Positions 55,137 to 63,115 of a stretch of DNA of 64,000 bases are shown here, piece by piece (within the stretch, counting starts at the first letter, position 1; the number at the start of each line of letters is the position of its first letter). Below the pieces are notes generated by a model. That model was not told the DNA's origin and ran no database searches. It was given only the letters and a program-made list of their open reading frames with translations. The translations under genes were made by a program, and so were the position numbers. Source of the stretch: Vogesella oryzae (GTDB taxonomy: Bacteria > Pseudomonadota > Gammaproteobacteria > Burkholderiales > Chromobacteriaceae); assembly GCF_902829295.1 (NCBI RefSeq), contig NZ_CADEPL010000025.1, forward strand, positions 1-64,000. Reading direction: 5' to 3'.

Positions 55137-55153
55137 AGCAAGTGCCGTGCCAG
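55137..55153 (-). promoter_or_regulatory. Sigma-54 promoter
   Basis: On the minus strand the sequence is CTGGCACGGCACTTGCT, an exact TGGCAC-N5-TTGC -24/-12 element with the preferred flanking bases. Predicted start is near 55126. It lies outside any gene, just past a terminator. Confidence 0.75.
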
Positions 55154-55160
55154 CAAAAGC

Positions 55161-55183
55161 AAAGCCACCGCAAGGGTGGCTTT
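55161..55183 (-). terminator. Terminator after the 55.2-kb gene
   Basis: AAAGCCACC (55161-55169) and GGTGGCTTT (55175-55183) form a perfect 9-bp stem, followed on the minus strand by GCTTTTGC, 21 bp past the stop at 55205. Confidence 0.8.
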
Positions 55184-55204
55184 GTTGTCAGTGGCTGACG
55201 GGGA

Positions 55205-55639
55205 TCAGCGGGTGCTGAAGTCGATCAGGTAGCTCTTGTCCGGGTATTTCAGCGCCATCTGCCACTGGTGGCTGCCGGTCACGCACACCGGCAGAATGAT
55301 GCTGGCGCGCCAGCCATCACCCTGGGGCAGCAATTTATAGCGGTTGAAGCCCATGTCCATGTCGCGCATCGAAAACTCGATGGCGGGGGCGCTGCCGTTT
55401 AGCCGCTGCAGGCTGAGGCCGAATGGCTGTGCCGCTTGTGGCTGGCGATCCAGCGTCAGCACGCTGCCATCCGGCAAGGTGCAGCCAGCCTGCAGGTTCT
55501 GGCAGCTGACGGTAACCGCAGCCGCCGGCTGGTTCTTGTGGCCGAGGTACCACCAGATCAGCCCGGCCTTGAGCAGGGCAAAGGCGATCAGCAGCACCGC
55601 GATCAGCGCCAGTTGCTGGCGCGTGAGTTTTGTTTTCAT
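55205..55639 (-). CDS. Membrane-anchored hypothetical protein
   Basis: 144 residues with an N-terminal transmembrane anchor (about 11-31, LALIAVLLIAFALLKAGLIWWYL) and a periplasmic domain with three cysteines (VSCQNLQAGCTLPDG, LPVCVTGSHQW). The spacing suggests a disulfide-stabilised beta domain. I do not recognise a family. It starts 3 bp after the mutT-thiE stop and is likely the last gene of that operon (hda to here). Confidence 0.75.
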   Translation of the reverse strand: MKTKLTRQQLALIAVLLIAFALLKAGLIWWYLGHKNQPAAAVTVSCQNLQAGCTLPDGSVLTLDRQPQAAQPFGLSLQRLNGSAPAIEFSMRDMDMGFNRYKLLPQGDGWRASIILPVCVTGSHQWQMALKYPDKSYLIDFSTR

Positions 55640-55642
55640 CGT

Positions 55643-56587
55643 TTATTTCCAGGCGGCACGCATCCGGGCCACGCCGTGCGCCCCGCTGTGCCGCGCCTGC
55701 TCGAGGTTGGCCGCATCCAGCCCGCCGATGGCGAACACCGGCAACGGCGCCGCCGGGGCGGTGAGCGCAGCCAGTCCGTCCCAGCCCAGGGCCGGCTGTT
55801 GCGGGTGGCTGGCGGTGGGCAGGACATGGCCCAGCAGCGCGTAGTCGAGGCCCAGCTCGCCGGCGCGTTCCAGTTCGGCGCGACTGTGGCAGGAGGCGCC
55901 GACCCAGGCAAAATGCGCCGGTCGCTCGCTGAGCGCGGCCAACCTTGCGGCAGTCAGGTGGACGCCATCCACCGGCCAGCCTTTCAGCCAGGCCGGGTCG
56001 GCATTGACGATCAGTTTGCCGCCACGGGCATGCACGATCTGGCTGACTTCGCCGACCAGCGCGGCCAGTTGTTCACGATCCAGTTGCGGCTCGCGGATGA
56101 TGACCCACGTTGCGTCGTCGCGCCGCGCCAGCGCTTCCAGTACCGCATCGCGGCCCAGCTCGTGCACGCAACTGATGTCCAGTACCTCCGGCAGCTGCAG
56201 CGCGCGCAGGATCGGCGCATTGGCCGGCAACATCGGCTGCACCGACAACTGGCCCGGTTGCTGCCAGGCAAAGCTCTGGCCCTCGTGCGGCTGCGGTTCG
56301 CCATCCCACGCCCACACGCGGTAGAACAGCAGCTCCACCGAGGCGTGTTCGTAGTGATGCACCCGGCGCAGCCACGGCGTGGCGTGGGTGACGCGGATGC
56401 CCATTTCCTCGTCCAGCTCGCGCAGTAGCGCCTGGTACGGCGTTTCGCCGGCCTCCACCTTGCCGCCCGGAAACTCCCAGTAGCCCGGATAGGGTTTGCC
56501 GGCCGGGCGGCTGCCAAGCATGAACTGGCCGTCGGCCTGCATCAGCGCGCCGGCCACCACCGGAATGATCTTCTTGCTGTCCATCAT
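55643..56587 (-). CDS. mutT: MutT-ThiE-like fusion (Nudix family hydrolase)
   Basis: 314 residues. The N-terminal Nudix domain has an intact box: GGKVEAGETPYQALLRELDE followed by EMGI. This matches MutT 8-oxo-dGTP diphosphatase. The C-terminal half (from about 150) is a thiamine-phosphate-synthase-like TIM barrel (GVHLTAARL, GASCHSRAELERA, PVFAIGGLDAANLEQA). Such fusions are known in beta- and gammaproteobacteria; the ThiE-like domain's role is unclear. ATG overlaps the upstream stop (TGATG). Confidence 0.92.
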   Translation of the reverse strand: MMDSKKIIPVVAGALMQADGQFMLGSRPAGKPYPGYWEFPGGKVEAGETPYQALLRELDEEMGIRVTHATPWLRRVHHYEHASVELLFYRVWAWDGEPQPHEGQSFAWQQPGQLSVQPMLPANAPILRALQLPEVLDISCVHELGRDAVLEALARRDDATWVIIREPQLDREQLAALVGEVSQIVHARGGKLIVNADPAWLKGWPVDGVHLTAARLAALSERPAHFAWVGASCHSRAELERAGELGLDYALLGHVLPTASHPQQPALGWDGLAALTAPAAPLPVFAIGGLDAANLEQARHSGAHGVARMRAAWK

Positions 56588-57465
56588 CAGCGCCCCAGCT
56601 CGGCGAGGCGCTCGCCCGGCTCGCGGCCGGCCCAGTCGCAGGCAAACTGCCAGGCCACGCGGCCGGAGCGGCTGCCGCGCAGCTGGCTCCATTGCAGCGC
56701 TGCGCGCTCGGCTTCGGCATCCAGCGGCAGGTCGAAATGCGCCAGCCAGCCGCGCACCGCTGCCAGGTAGGCGTTCTGGTCAAACGGGTAGAACGACAAC
56801 CACAGGCCGAAGCGGTCGGACAGCGACACTTTTTCCTCGGTAGTTTCGCCCGGGTGGATTTCACCGTCCTTTACCCAGCCTTCGCGGTTTTCGCTGCTGC
56901 GCTCCGGCATCAGGTGACGGCGGTTGGAGGTGGCATAGACCAGCAGGTTGGCCGCACGCTGTGCCAGGCCGCCGTCCAGTGCCGACTTCAGTGCCTTGTA
57001 GCTGTCCTCGCCTTCCTCGAACGACAGGTCGTCGCAGAACAGGATGAAATGCTCCGGGCGGTCGGCGACCAGTGCCACGATCTGGCCCAGATCCGGCAAG
57101 TGGCTCTTGTCGACCTCGATCACCCGCAGGCCACGCGCGGCATAAGCCGCCAGCAGTGCCTTGATCAGCGACGATTTGCCGGTGCCGCGGGCGCCGGTGA
57201 GCAGCACGTTGTTGGCCGGGCGGCCGGCAAGGAACTGCTCGGTGTTGCGCACGATCAGCGCCTTCTGGCGCTCGATGTCGGTGAGGTCGTCCAGCGCCAC
57301 GGTATGCGGTGCGTGGATGGCCTCCAGCCAGCCGCTCAGGCCGGCGCGGCACCAGCGGAAGGCCGGCGCTGACCAGTCCGGCTCGGGAATGGCGGGCGGC
57401 AGCAGCGGCTCCAGCCGTGCCATCAGCGCTTCGGCGCGGGCGAGAAAGGCGTCGAGTTTTTCCAT
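56587..57465 (-). CDS. DUF815 AAA+ ATPase
   Basis: 292 residues. Walker A GARGTGKSSLIKAL near residue 90, Walker B ILFCDDLSFEE, and a sensor region YATSNRRHLMPERS followed by the C-terminal lid (GRVAWQFACDWAGR). This is the DUF815 family of AAA+ ATPases of unknown client. It is coupled by TGATG to mutT. A motif copy lies at about 56945. Confidence 0.93.
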   Translation of the reverse strand: MEKLDAFLARAEALMARLEPLLPPAIPEPDWSAPAFRWCRAGLSGWLEAIHAPHTVALDDLTDIERQKALIVRNTEQFLAGRPANNVLLTGARGTGKSSLIKALLAAYAARGLRVIEVDKSHLPDLGQIVALVADRPEHFILFCDDLSFEEGEDSYKALKSALDGGLAQRAANLLVYATSNRRHLMPERSSENREGWVKDGEIHPGETTEEKVSLSDRFGLWLSFYPFDQNAYLAAVRGWLAHFDLPLDAEAERAALQWSQLRGSRSGRVAWQFACDWAGREPGERLAELGR

Positions 57466-57505
57466 GGGCAGGGCCTCGTGGTGGCCGCAACGGCCGTGGG
57501 TCGGA

Positions 57506-58174
57506 TCAGTCGCGCAGTGTGATTACCGGCCAGCCATGGGCTTCGGCATGGGCGCGCAAGGTGTCATCGGCATCGACCGCTACCGGGTTGCTGACGATGG
57601 ACAGCAGCGGCAGGTCGTTGCGCGAGTCGCTGTAGAAGAAGGTCTGCTCGTAGCTTTGCAGCGTCTCGCCACGTGCGGCCAACCATTCGTTGAGGCGGGG
57701 GATCTTGCCTTCCTGGAAACTGGGGGTGCCGGTGGGTTTGCCGGTGAAATTGCCGGCAGCGTCCTGTTCCAGCTCCACCGCGATCAGGTGTTCCACGCCG
57801 AGTTCACGGGCGATGGGAGCGGTGATGAAGCGGTTGGTGGCGGTGATGATCATCACCACGTCGCCCTGCGCCTGATGGGCGGCCAGCAAATCGCGCGCTT
57901 TCTGCGGAATGATCGGCAGGATGTGTTCGGCCATGTAGCCGGCGTGCAGCGTATCCAGCTCGCTACGGCTGAAGCGGGTGAGCGGCGCCAGCTGGAAGTC
58001 GAGGAATTCGAAGATGTCCAGCGTGCCGGCCTTGTACTGTTCGTAGAAGTAATCGTTCTGGCGGGCGTGGTGTTCCGGATCGAGAATGCCGCGTTTGATC
58101 AGGAATTTCGGCCATTCGCTATCGGAATCGCCGGCAATCAGGGTGTTATCGAGGTCAAACAGGGCTAGGTTCAT
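57506..58174 (-). CDS. HAD-IB family phosphatase, SerB-like
   Basis: 222 residues. LALFDLDNTLIAGDSDSEW holds the nucleophile and acid/base Asp pair, VMIITATNRFIT the second motif, and FFYSDSRNDLPLLSIV motif IV. The large cap (about 30-100) puts it with SerB/CicA-type phosphatases acting on small phosphomonoesters. The start at 58174 overlaps the hda stop (ATGA). The longer frame reaching 58720 is out of the family. Confidence 0.92.
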   Translation of the reverse strand: MNLALFDLDNTLIAGDSDSEWPKFLIKRGILDPEHHARQNDYFYEQYKAGTLDIFEFLDFQLAPLTRFSRSELDTLHAGYMAEHILPIIPQKARDLLAAHQAQGDVVMIITATNRFITAPIARELGVEHLIAVELEQDAAGNFTGKPTGTPSFQEGKIPRLNEWLAARGETLQSYEQTFFYSDSRNDLPLLSIVSNPVAVDADDTLRAHAEAHGWPVITLRD

Positions 58175-58848
58175 GGCTCGGTTTCGGTGGTTTGCAGTAC
58201 GTTTTTTACCAGCGGCACGGTAATCGGCCGCCGCAGTGCCAGCGAGTAGCGGTCCAGCATGTCCAGCATGGCGATCAGGCTGGACAGGTCGCGGCGCCAG
58301 TGGGTCAGCAGGTAGCGGAACACGTCGTCCGGAATGGCAAGCTGGCGGCTGGCGGCGTGGTGGCGCAGCGCGTCCAGCTTGTCGTCGTCGGACAGTGCCT
58401 TGACTTCGAACACCAGGCCCCAGCCGAGACGGGTGCGCAGGTCGTCGCGCACCGGCGCCTGCATTGGCGGCTGGTGGCCGGCCATCAGCAGGCGGCCTTC
58501 GCCGCTTTCCTTCAGCGAGTTGTAGATTGAGAACAGCATGATCTGGTCGTCCGGCGCCAGGTCGTCGACATGGTCGACGGCGATGAAGCTGGCTTCGCGG
58601 GCAAAATCCGGCAGTTGCTCGTGGGCGGCATCCAGATAGATGGAGGCGCGGCCCAGCCGTTCGGCGTGGGCGATCCACGCCTGCAGCAGGTGGGTTTTGC
58701 CGCAGCCCGGCTCGCCCCATAGATAGACGAAGCGTTCGCCTTCCTCGGCGGTCAGCGCGGCGATGATTTCGCGGTTGCGCTGGGCAAGGAAGTTGTCGAA
58801 CGCCGGGAGGGGTTCTGGCAGGAGGTCGAGAACGAGCTGGTCCAACAT
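58171..58848 (-). CDS. hda: DnaA regulatory inactivator Hda
   Basis: 225-residue AAA+ protein related to DnaA domain III. The N-terminal QLVLDLLPEP is the sliding-clamp binding motif; Walker A is WGEPGCGKTHLLQAW; FIAVDHVDDLAPD is Walker B; RLGWGLVFEVKAL carries sensor residues. Hda with the loaded clamp stimulates ATP hydrolysis by DnaA to prevent re-initiation. It lies 19 bp after the transporter gene, in one operon with the HAD gene. Confidence 0.93.
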   Translation of the reverse strand: MLDQLVLDLLPEPLPAFDNFLAQRNREIIAALTAEEGERFVYLWGEPGCGKTHLLQAWIAHAERLGRASIYLDAAHEQLPDFAREASFIAVDHVDDLAPDDQIMLFSIYNSLKESGEGRLLMAGHQPPMQAPVRDDLRTRLGWGLVFEVKALSDDDKLDALRHHAASRQLAIPDDVFRYLLTHWRRDLSSLIAMLDMLDRYSLALRRPITVPLVKNVLQTTETEP

Positions 58849-58867
58849 CGGTATGGGCTATCTGGGA

Positions 58868-59947
58868 TCAGGGGTCGATTCTACGCTGATAAAAGCGGCT
58901 GTTGAAATAATGGCGGATCAGATGGCGGCCCAGAATCACGCTGATGGCGGCCAGTGGTAGTGCCAGCAGCACGCCGGCAAAGCCCATCAGTTCGCCAAAC
59001 GCCATCAGTGCGAAGATCACCGTTACCGGCGACAGGCCGATGCGCTCGCCCACCAGATAGGGGGTTACCAGGAAGCTTTCCAGCAATTGGCCGATGGCAA
59101 ATACCCCCCAGACCAGCAGCAGGCCGCTGGCGCTGTCGAACTGCAGCATCGCCGCCAGCGTGGCCAGCAGCAGGCCGGTAAATGCGCCCAGATAAGGGAT
59201 GAACACCAGCAGGCCGGCGACGATGCCGATGGCGAGGCCGGAGTCCAGTCCGGTCAGTGCCAGGCCGCCGCCATAAATGGCCGCCATGATCAGCATCACC
59301 GACAGTTGGCCGCGCAGAAACTGGCCGAGCATGTCATCGACTTCGCTGGCGATCTCGCCGACCTGGTCTGCCCAGCGGCGCGGTACCAGCGTCGCGACGC
59401 GCGCCACCATGTCATCCCAGCCATGCAGGAAGTAATACAGCAGCACTGGCAGCAGCGCGAGGTTGGCCACGGTCTGCAGCAGCAGGGCGCCACCGTGCCC
59501 CAGTTGCGGCGCGAGCCGGGCCAGGGCCTGGCGCACGCCGGCGGCATTGCCGGCCAGCGCATCGCGCCAACTCTGGCTGTCGATACTGATGCTGGTGCCC
59601 AGGGCGTGGTTGAGCCACGGCAGCGCACTGTGCTGTACGAAATCCACCAGCACCGGCAGCCGGGCGGTAAGGGCCTGCGCCTGCGAGATCAGCATTGGCA
59701 CCACGATCAGCAGCAGACCCAGCACGGCAAAGAAGCCGGCCAGCATCACCAGTAGCAGTGCGGCGGTGCGCGACAGGCCGCGCGCCTGCAGGCGGTCTAC
59801 CAGCGGATCGAGAATATAGGCCAGCACCGCGGCGGTAATGAACGGCGCCAGTACGGCGGATAGCCGGTCCAGCAGCCACAGCACGCTGAACACGCCGATG
59901 ACGCCAAGCAGCCAGGGCAGCAGGTTGAAAGGACGGGATGTGGACAT
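58868..59947 (-). CDS. AI-2E family (PerM-like) membrane transporter
   Basis: 359 residues with about eight membrane segments. LAPFITAAVLAYILDPLVDRL near the N-terminus, FLRGQLSVMLIMAAIYGGGLAL and IPYLGAFTGLLLATLAA in the middle, and the C-terminal FLVTPYLVGERIGLSPVTVIFALMAFGELMGFAG are family hallmarks. PerM homologues may export small molecules or act as permeases. The start at 59947 (MSTSRPF) is favoured over GTG 60031; its ribosome-binding site is poor. Confidence 0.88.
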   Translation of the reverse strand: MSTSRPFNLLPWLLGVIGVFSVLWLLDRLSAVLAPFITAAVLAYILDPLVDRLQARGLSRTAALLLVMLAGFFAVLGLLLIVVPMLISQAQALTARLPVLVDFVQHSALPWLNHALGTSISIDSQSWRDALAGNAAGVRQALARLAPQLGHGGALLLQTVANLALLPVLLYYFLHGWDDMVARVATLVPRRWADQVGEIASEVDDMLGQFLRGQLSVMLIMAAIYGGGLALTGLDSGLAIGIVAGLLVFIPYLGAFTGLLLATLAAMLQFDSASGLLLVWGVFAIGQLLESFLVTPYLVGERIGLSPVTVIFALMAFGELMGFAGVLLALPLAAISVILGRHLIRHYFNSRFYQRRIDP

Positions 59948-60193
59948 GGTGGAAGGCACGCTATCGGAGGTTGGCCGCACGGTTGGTGGCAGGGTCTGGC
60001 GCCTGCGCCGTGGCCGGGCGCTGGAAAACACAGATTAACCGGCATGGCGGGCCATGTCATTGCCATCAAGCGTGCCATGCAGAAGCAGTTCTGACTCGCC
60101 ACGGGTTTTCGGTTAAAATACAGGCGCTTCGGGCCACGAGCCCGCGCACTCCCAGGCAGCAAAGCGAATACGTTAGCAGAAAGCGAGTTTACC

Positions 60194-61231
60194 TTGAACA
60201 CCACGTCCCTCAGTTACCGTGACGCCGGCGTCGATATCGATGCCGGTGACGCGCTCGTCGAAAACATCAAGCCGTTTGCCAAGCGCACCATGCGCCCGGA
60301 AGTTCTCGGTGGCCTCGGCGGTTTCGGCGCACTGGTGGAAATTTCCAAGAAATACCAGGAACCGGTGCTGGTTTCCGGCACCGACGGCGTGGGCACCAAG
60401 CTCAAGCTGGCCTTCGACTGGAACAAGCATGACACCGTCGGCATCGACCTGGTCGCCATGAGCGTGAACGACATCCTGGTACAGGGTGCCGAGCCGCTGT
60501 TCTTCCTCGACTACTTTGCCTGCGGCAAGCTGGACGTGGCCCAGGCCACCGACGTAATCAAGGGCATTGCCGAAGGTTGCGAACAGGCGGGCTGCGCACT
60601 GATCGGCGGCGAAACCGCCGAAATGCCGGGCATGTACCCGGTGGGCGAATACGACCTGGCCGGCTTTGCCGTCGGCGTGGTGGAAAAGAGCAAGGTCATC
60701 ACCGGCCGCGACATCAAGCCGGGCGACGTGGTACTGGGCCTGAAATCCAACGGCGTGCACTCCAACGGTTACAGCCTGGTGCGCAAGATCATCGAGCGCG
60801 CCCAGCCGCAGCTGGATGCCGCCTTTGACGGCGACAAGACCCTGCGCGAGGCGATCATCGCCCCGACCCGCATCTACGTGAAGCCGCTGCTGGCGCTGAT
60901 GGCAAAGCTTAACGTGAAGGGCATGGCGCACATCACCGGCGGTGGCATTACCGAAAACACCCCGCGCGTGCTGCCGGAAAACACCGTGGCACAGATCGAT
61001 GCCGGTAGCTGGGAGCTGCCGAAGCTGTTCCAGTGGCTGCAGGCCGAAGGCAATGTCGATGCCCAGGAAATGTACCGTACCTTCAACTGCGGTATCGGCA
61101 TGGTGGTAATCGTGGATGCGGCCGACGCCGACGCTGCTGCCGCCTTCCTGACCGAACAGGGTGAAACCGTATCGCGCATCGGCGTGATCCGCGCCCGTAA
61201 CGGCGACGAGCACCAGACCCAGGTGGCGTAA
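60194..61231 (+). CDS. purM: Phosphoribosylformylglycinamidine cyclo-ligase (AIR synthetase)
   Basis: 345 residues. [22 protein letters not shown] starts the ATP-binding half, [13 protein letters not shown] is the conserved metal/ATP loop, and [12 protein letters not shown] and [15 protein letters not shown] complete the active site. It forms AIR in purine synthesis. The start is TTG at 60194 because the conserved N-terminus begins there and no nearer ATG exists. A TTAAAATA -10-like box lies at 60112-60119. The gene has no dispersed-motif copy. Confidence 0.95.
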   Translation: MNTTSLSYRDAGVDIDAGDALVENIKPFAKRTMRPEVLGGLGGFGALVEISKKYQEPVLVSGTDGVGTKLKLAFDWNKHDTVGIDLVAMSVNDILVQGAEPLFFLDYFACGKLDVAQATDVIKGIAEGCEQAGCALIGGETAEMPGMYPVGEYDLAGFAVGVVEKSKVITGRDIKPGDVVLGLKSNGVHSNGYSLVRKIIERAQPQLDAAFDGDKTLREAIIAPTRIYVKPLLALMAKLNVKGMAHITGGGITENTPRVLPENTVAQIDAGSWELPKLFQWLQAEGNVDAQEMYRTFNCGIGMVVIVDAADADAAAAFLTEQGETVSRIGVIRARNGDEHQTQVA

Positions 61232-61247
61232 GCCGCACGGGTTAAAC

Positions 61248-61274
61248 AGCGCCGCTGGCCCTGCTGGCGGCGCT
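61248..61274 (+). terminator. Possible weak terminator between purM and purN
   Basis: AGCGCCGC (61248-61255) and GCGGCGCT (61267-61274) can pair over an 11-nt loop, followed by TGTCATTT. The T-run is poor, so read-through into purN is likely. Confidence 0.45.
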
Positions 61275-61364
61275 TGTCATTTGGTGGCTCGCAATGCTGC
61301 CAGTATGCCGCGACAGCGTTGCGGCCAACGTTTTGTGGCGCCTGCGCCAGGTAGTTACCGCATC

Positions 61365-62003
61365 ATGAAAAACGTCGTCATCCTGATTTCCGGCCGTGGT
61401 TCCAATATGCAGGCCATCGTCGATGCCAAGATTCCGGGCGCCAACATCGCCGCGGTAATCGCCAACCGTCCGGACGCCGCTGGTCTCGCCTGGGCCGCCG
61501 AGCGCGGCATCGCCACCGTGGGTCTGGACCACAAACAGTTTGCCAGCCGCGAGGCATTCGACGCACAGCTGGCGGCCGAAATCGATGCCTTCCAGCCGGA
61601 CCTGGTGGTGCTGGCCGGCTTCATGCGCATTCTGACACCGGCGTTCACCGCGCGTTACGAAGGCCGCATGCTGAACATCCACCCGTCGCTGTTGCCATCG
61701 TTCCCGGGGTTGCACACCCACCAGCGTGCCATCGACATGGGCTGCAAGGTGGCCGGTTGCACCGTGCACTTTGTCACTGCCGAGCTGGACCACGGCCCGA
61801 TCGTGGCGCAGGCCGTCGTACCGGTGCTGGATGGCGATACCGAAGACACGCTGGCTGGCCGTGTGCTGCAGCAGGAGCACAAGTTGTACCCGGAAGCGGT
61901 GCGCCGTTTTGTTGCTGGCGAGCTGACCATCAGCGCCGGCCGCGTGGCGGGTGTGGCTGACGCTGCGGCCAACCATTGCCTGCTGGTACCGGCACCGCAG
62001 TGA
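61365..62003 (+). CDS. purN: Phosphoribosylglycinamide formyltransferase
   Basis: 212 residues. VILISGRGSNMQAIVDA at the N-terminus, NIHPSLLPSFPGLHTHQRAI (catalytic Asn and His) and ELDHGPIVAQAVVPVL (catalytic Asp) identify folate-dependent GAR transformylase. The start at 61365 fits the family better than the frame start at 61281. Motif copies flank the gene (61320 and 61966). purM and purN share direction and pathway. Confidence 0.95.
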   Translation: MKNVVILISGRGSNMQAIVDAKIPGANIAAVIANRPDAAGLAWAAERGIATVGLDHKQFASREAFDAQLAAEIDAFQPDLVVLAGFMRILTPAFTARYEGRMLNIHPSLLPSFPGLHTHQRAIDMGCKVAGCTVHFVTAELDHGPIVAQAVVPVLDGDTEDTLAGRVLQQEHKLYPEAVRRFVAGELTISAGRVAGVADAAANHCLLVPAPQ

Positions 62004-63115
62004 AATTGAAGCTGCCTCGCCTGACTGCCAGACGGCTGATGCTGCTGGCGTTTGCCCTCTCGCTGCTGGCGCATCTGGCCATGCTCGGGAGCGGGCTGGT
62101 GTCTTTCGACCGCGTCGAGATGCCGGACGACCCCAAGCTGCGCAAGCTCAGCGCCAAGCTGCAGAGCATGCAGCTGGAAGACGAACCCGGCCCGGCGCTG
62201 GCGACCACGCTGCTGGCCAGTGCCCAGGGTGGCGCGCGTCATGCCGACGCCTCGCAGCCGCAGGCCGAGCGGAAGAAAAGTCCGCCACAACGCAAACCCA
62301 AGGCTAAGACTGCAAGGTTGGCCGCATCGGCGCCGCTGGCGGCGGCGCCACGCCATGTGGCCAGCGCTGCTGTAGCCGAAACGCCGGCCAGTGCGGCGCT
62401 GGCGGCGATACCGAAGCCGGCGGCCGACACCGTCAAACCGGAGAAACCGATCCGCCGCTTCCCTGCCACGGCGCGGGTGCAGTATGGCCTGCTGGCATCG
62501 GGCTTGCTGCTGGGCCGTGCCGAGCTGGCATGGCAGCGCGATGGCAACCGCTACACCCTGGTGACCGACATCCAGCCGGTAATCGGCCCGAAACTGCACT
62601 ATGAAACCACGGGTACGGTGGGTAAGCAGGGACTGAAACCGGAGCGCTTCGAAGGCACGCGCGATGGCGAGCTGCGCGAACGCGCCTATTTCGACTGGTC
62701 GGGCGGCGTGCTCAGCTTCGGCGATCGCAATGCCGACAAGAGCGAGCCGCTGGCGCCGGGGGCGCAGGACTGGCTGGGGCTGGGCGTGCAGCTGGCGCTG
62801 CGTGGCGACGACATGGGCGAGGTACCGATCCAGATCACCACCGGCAAGAAGGTGTACCACATGCTGCCCAAGCCGGATGGCGAGACGGACTTCGAGACTG
62901 GCGACGGCTCGATGCGCGCCGTGGTGGTGCGGGTGAAACAACCGGACGAAATGTACGAATTCTGGCTGGCGCCGGATTTCGCCAATATCCCGATCCGCGT
63001 GCTGCGTGTTAACAAAGATACGCGCTACGAGATGCGGGCCAACCTGATTGAACTGGCGGGCAAGACCGTATGGAAGCAGCCGCCAAGAAAGCTGAACAAT
63101 GAAAGTAAACGCTAG
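62000..63115 (+). CDS. DUF3108 domain protein, membrane-anchored
   Basis: 371 residues from GTG 62000, overlapping the purN stop (GTGA). A TM anchor at about 13-32 (LMLLAFALSLLAHLAMLGS) is followed by an Ala/Pro/Lys-rich linker (about 80-150) with a motif copy at 62315, and then the DUF3108 beta domain (RVQYGLLASGLLLGRAELAWQRDG...YTLVTDIQPVIG). Related proteins are periplasmic; role unknown. An alternative start is TTG 61976. Confidence 0.8.
   Translation: MKLKLPRLTARRLMLLAFALSLLAHLAMLGSGLVSFDRVEMPDDPKLRKLSAKLQSMQLEDEPGPALATTLLASAQGGARHADASQPQAERKKSPPQRKPKAKTARLAASAPLAAAPRHVASAAVAETPASAALAAIPKPAADTVKPEKPIRRFPATARVQYGLLASGLLLGRAELAWQRDGNRYTLVTDIQPVIGPKLHYETTGTVGKQGLKPERFEGTRDGELRERAYFDWSGGVLSFGDRNADKSEPLAPGAQDWLGLGVQLALRGDDMGEVPIQITTGKKVYHMLPKPDGETDFETGDGSMRAVVVRVKQPDEMYEFWLAPDFANIPIRVLRVNKDTRYEMRANLIELAGKTVWKQPPRKLNNESKR

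Larger units (their letters stand above)
806..62330. repeat. Dispersed uptake-sequence-like motif family
   Basis: A short motif with core TTGGCCGC (reverse GCGGCCAA) recurs at least 70 times by eye on both strands, about one per kilobase. The commonest extended forms are AGGTTGGCCGCA and CGTTGGCCGCA. Examples are at 806, 1954, 2922, 3534, 8251, 10011, 11878, 13341, 15822, 17871, 20366, 23111, 28712, 32056, 36456, 39166, 41435, 46410, 49061, 51756, 55704, 56945, 59967, 61320 and 62315. It lies in all reading frames and about 16 copies are intergenic, so protein sequence does not explain it. Inverted pairs are listed separately. Density and pairing resemble DNA uptake sequences of Neisseriaceae, but function here is inference. 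Confidence 0.8.
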
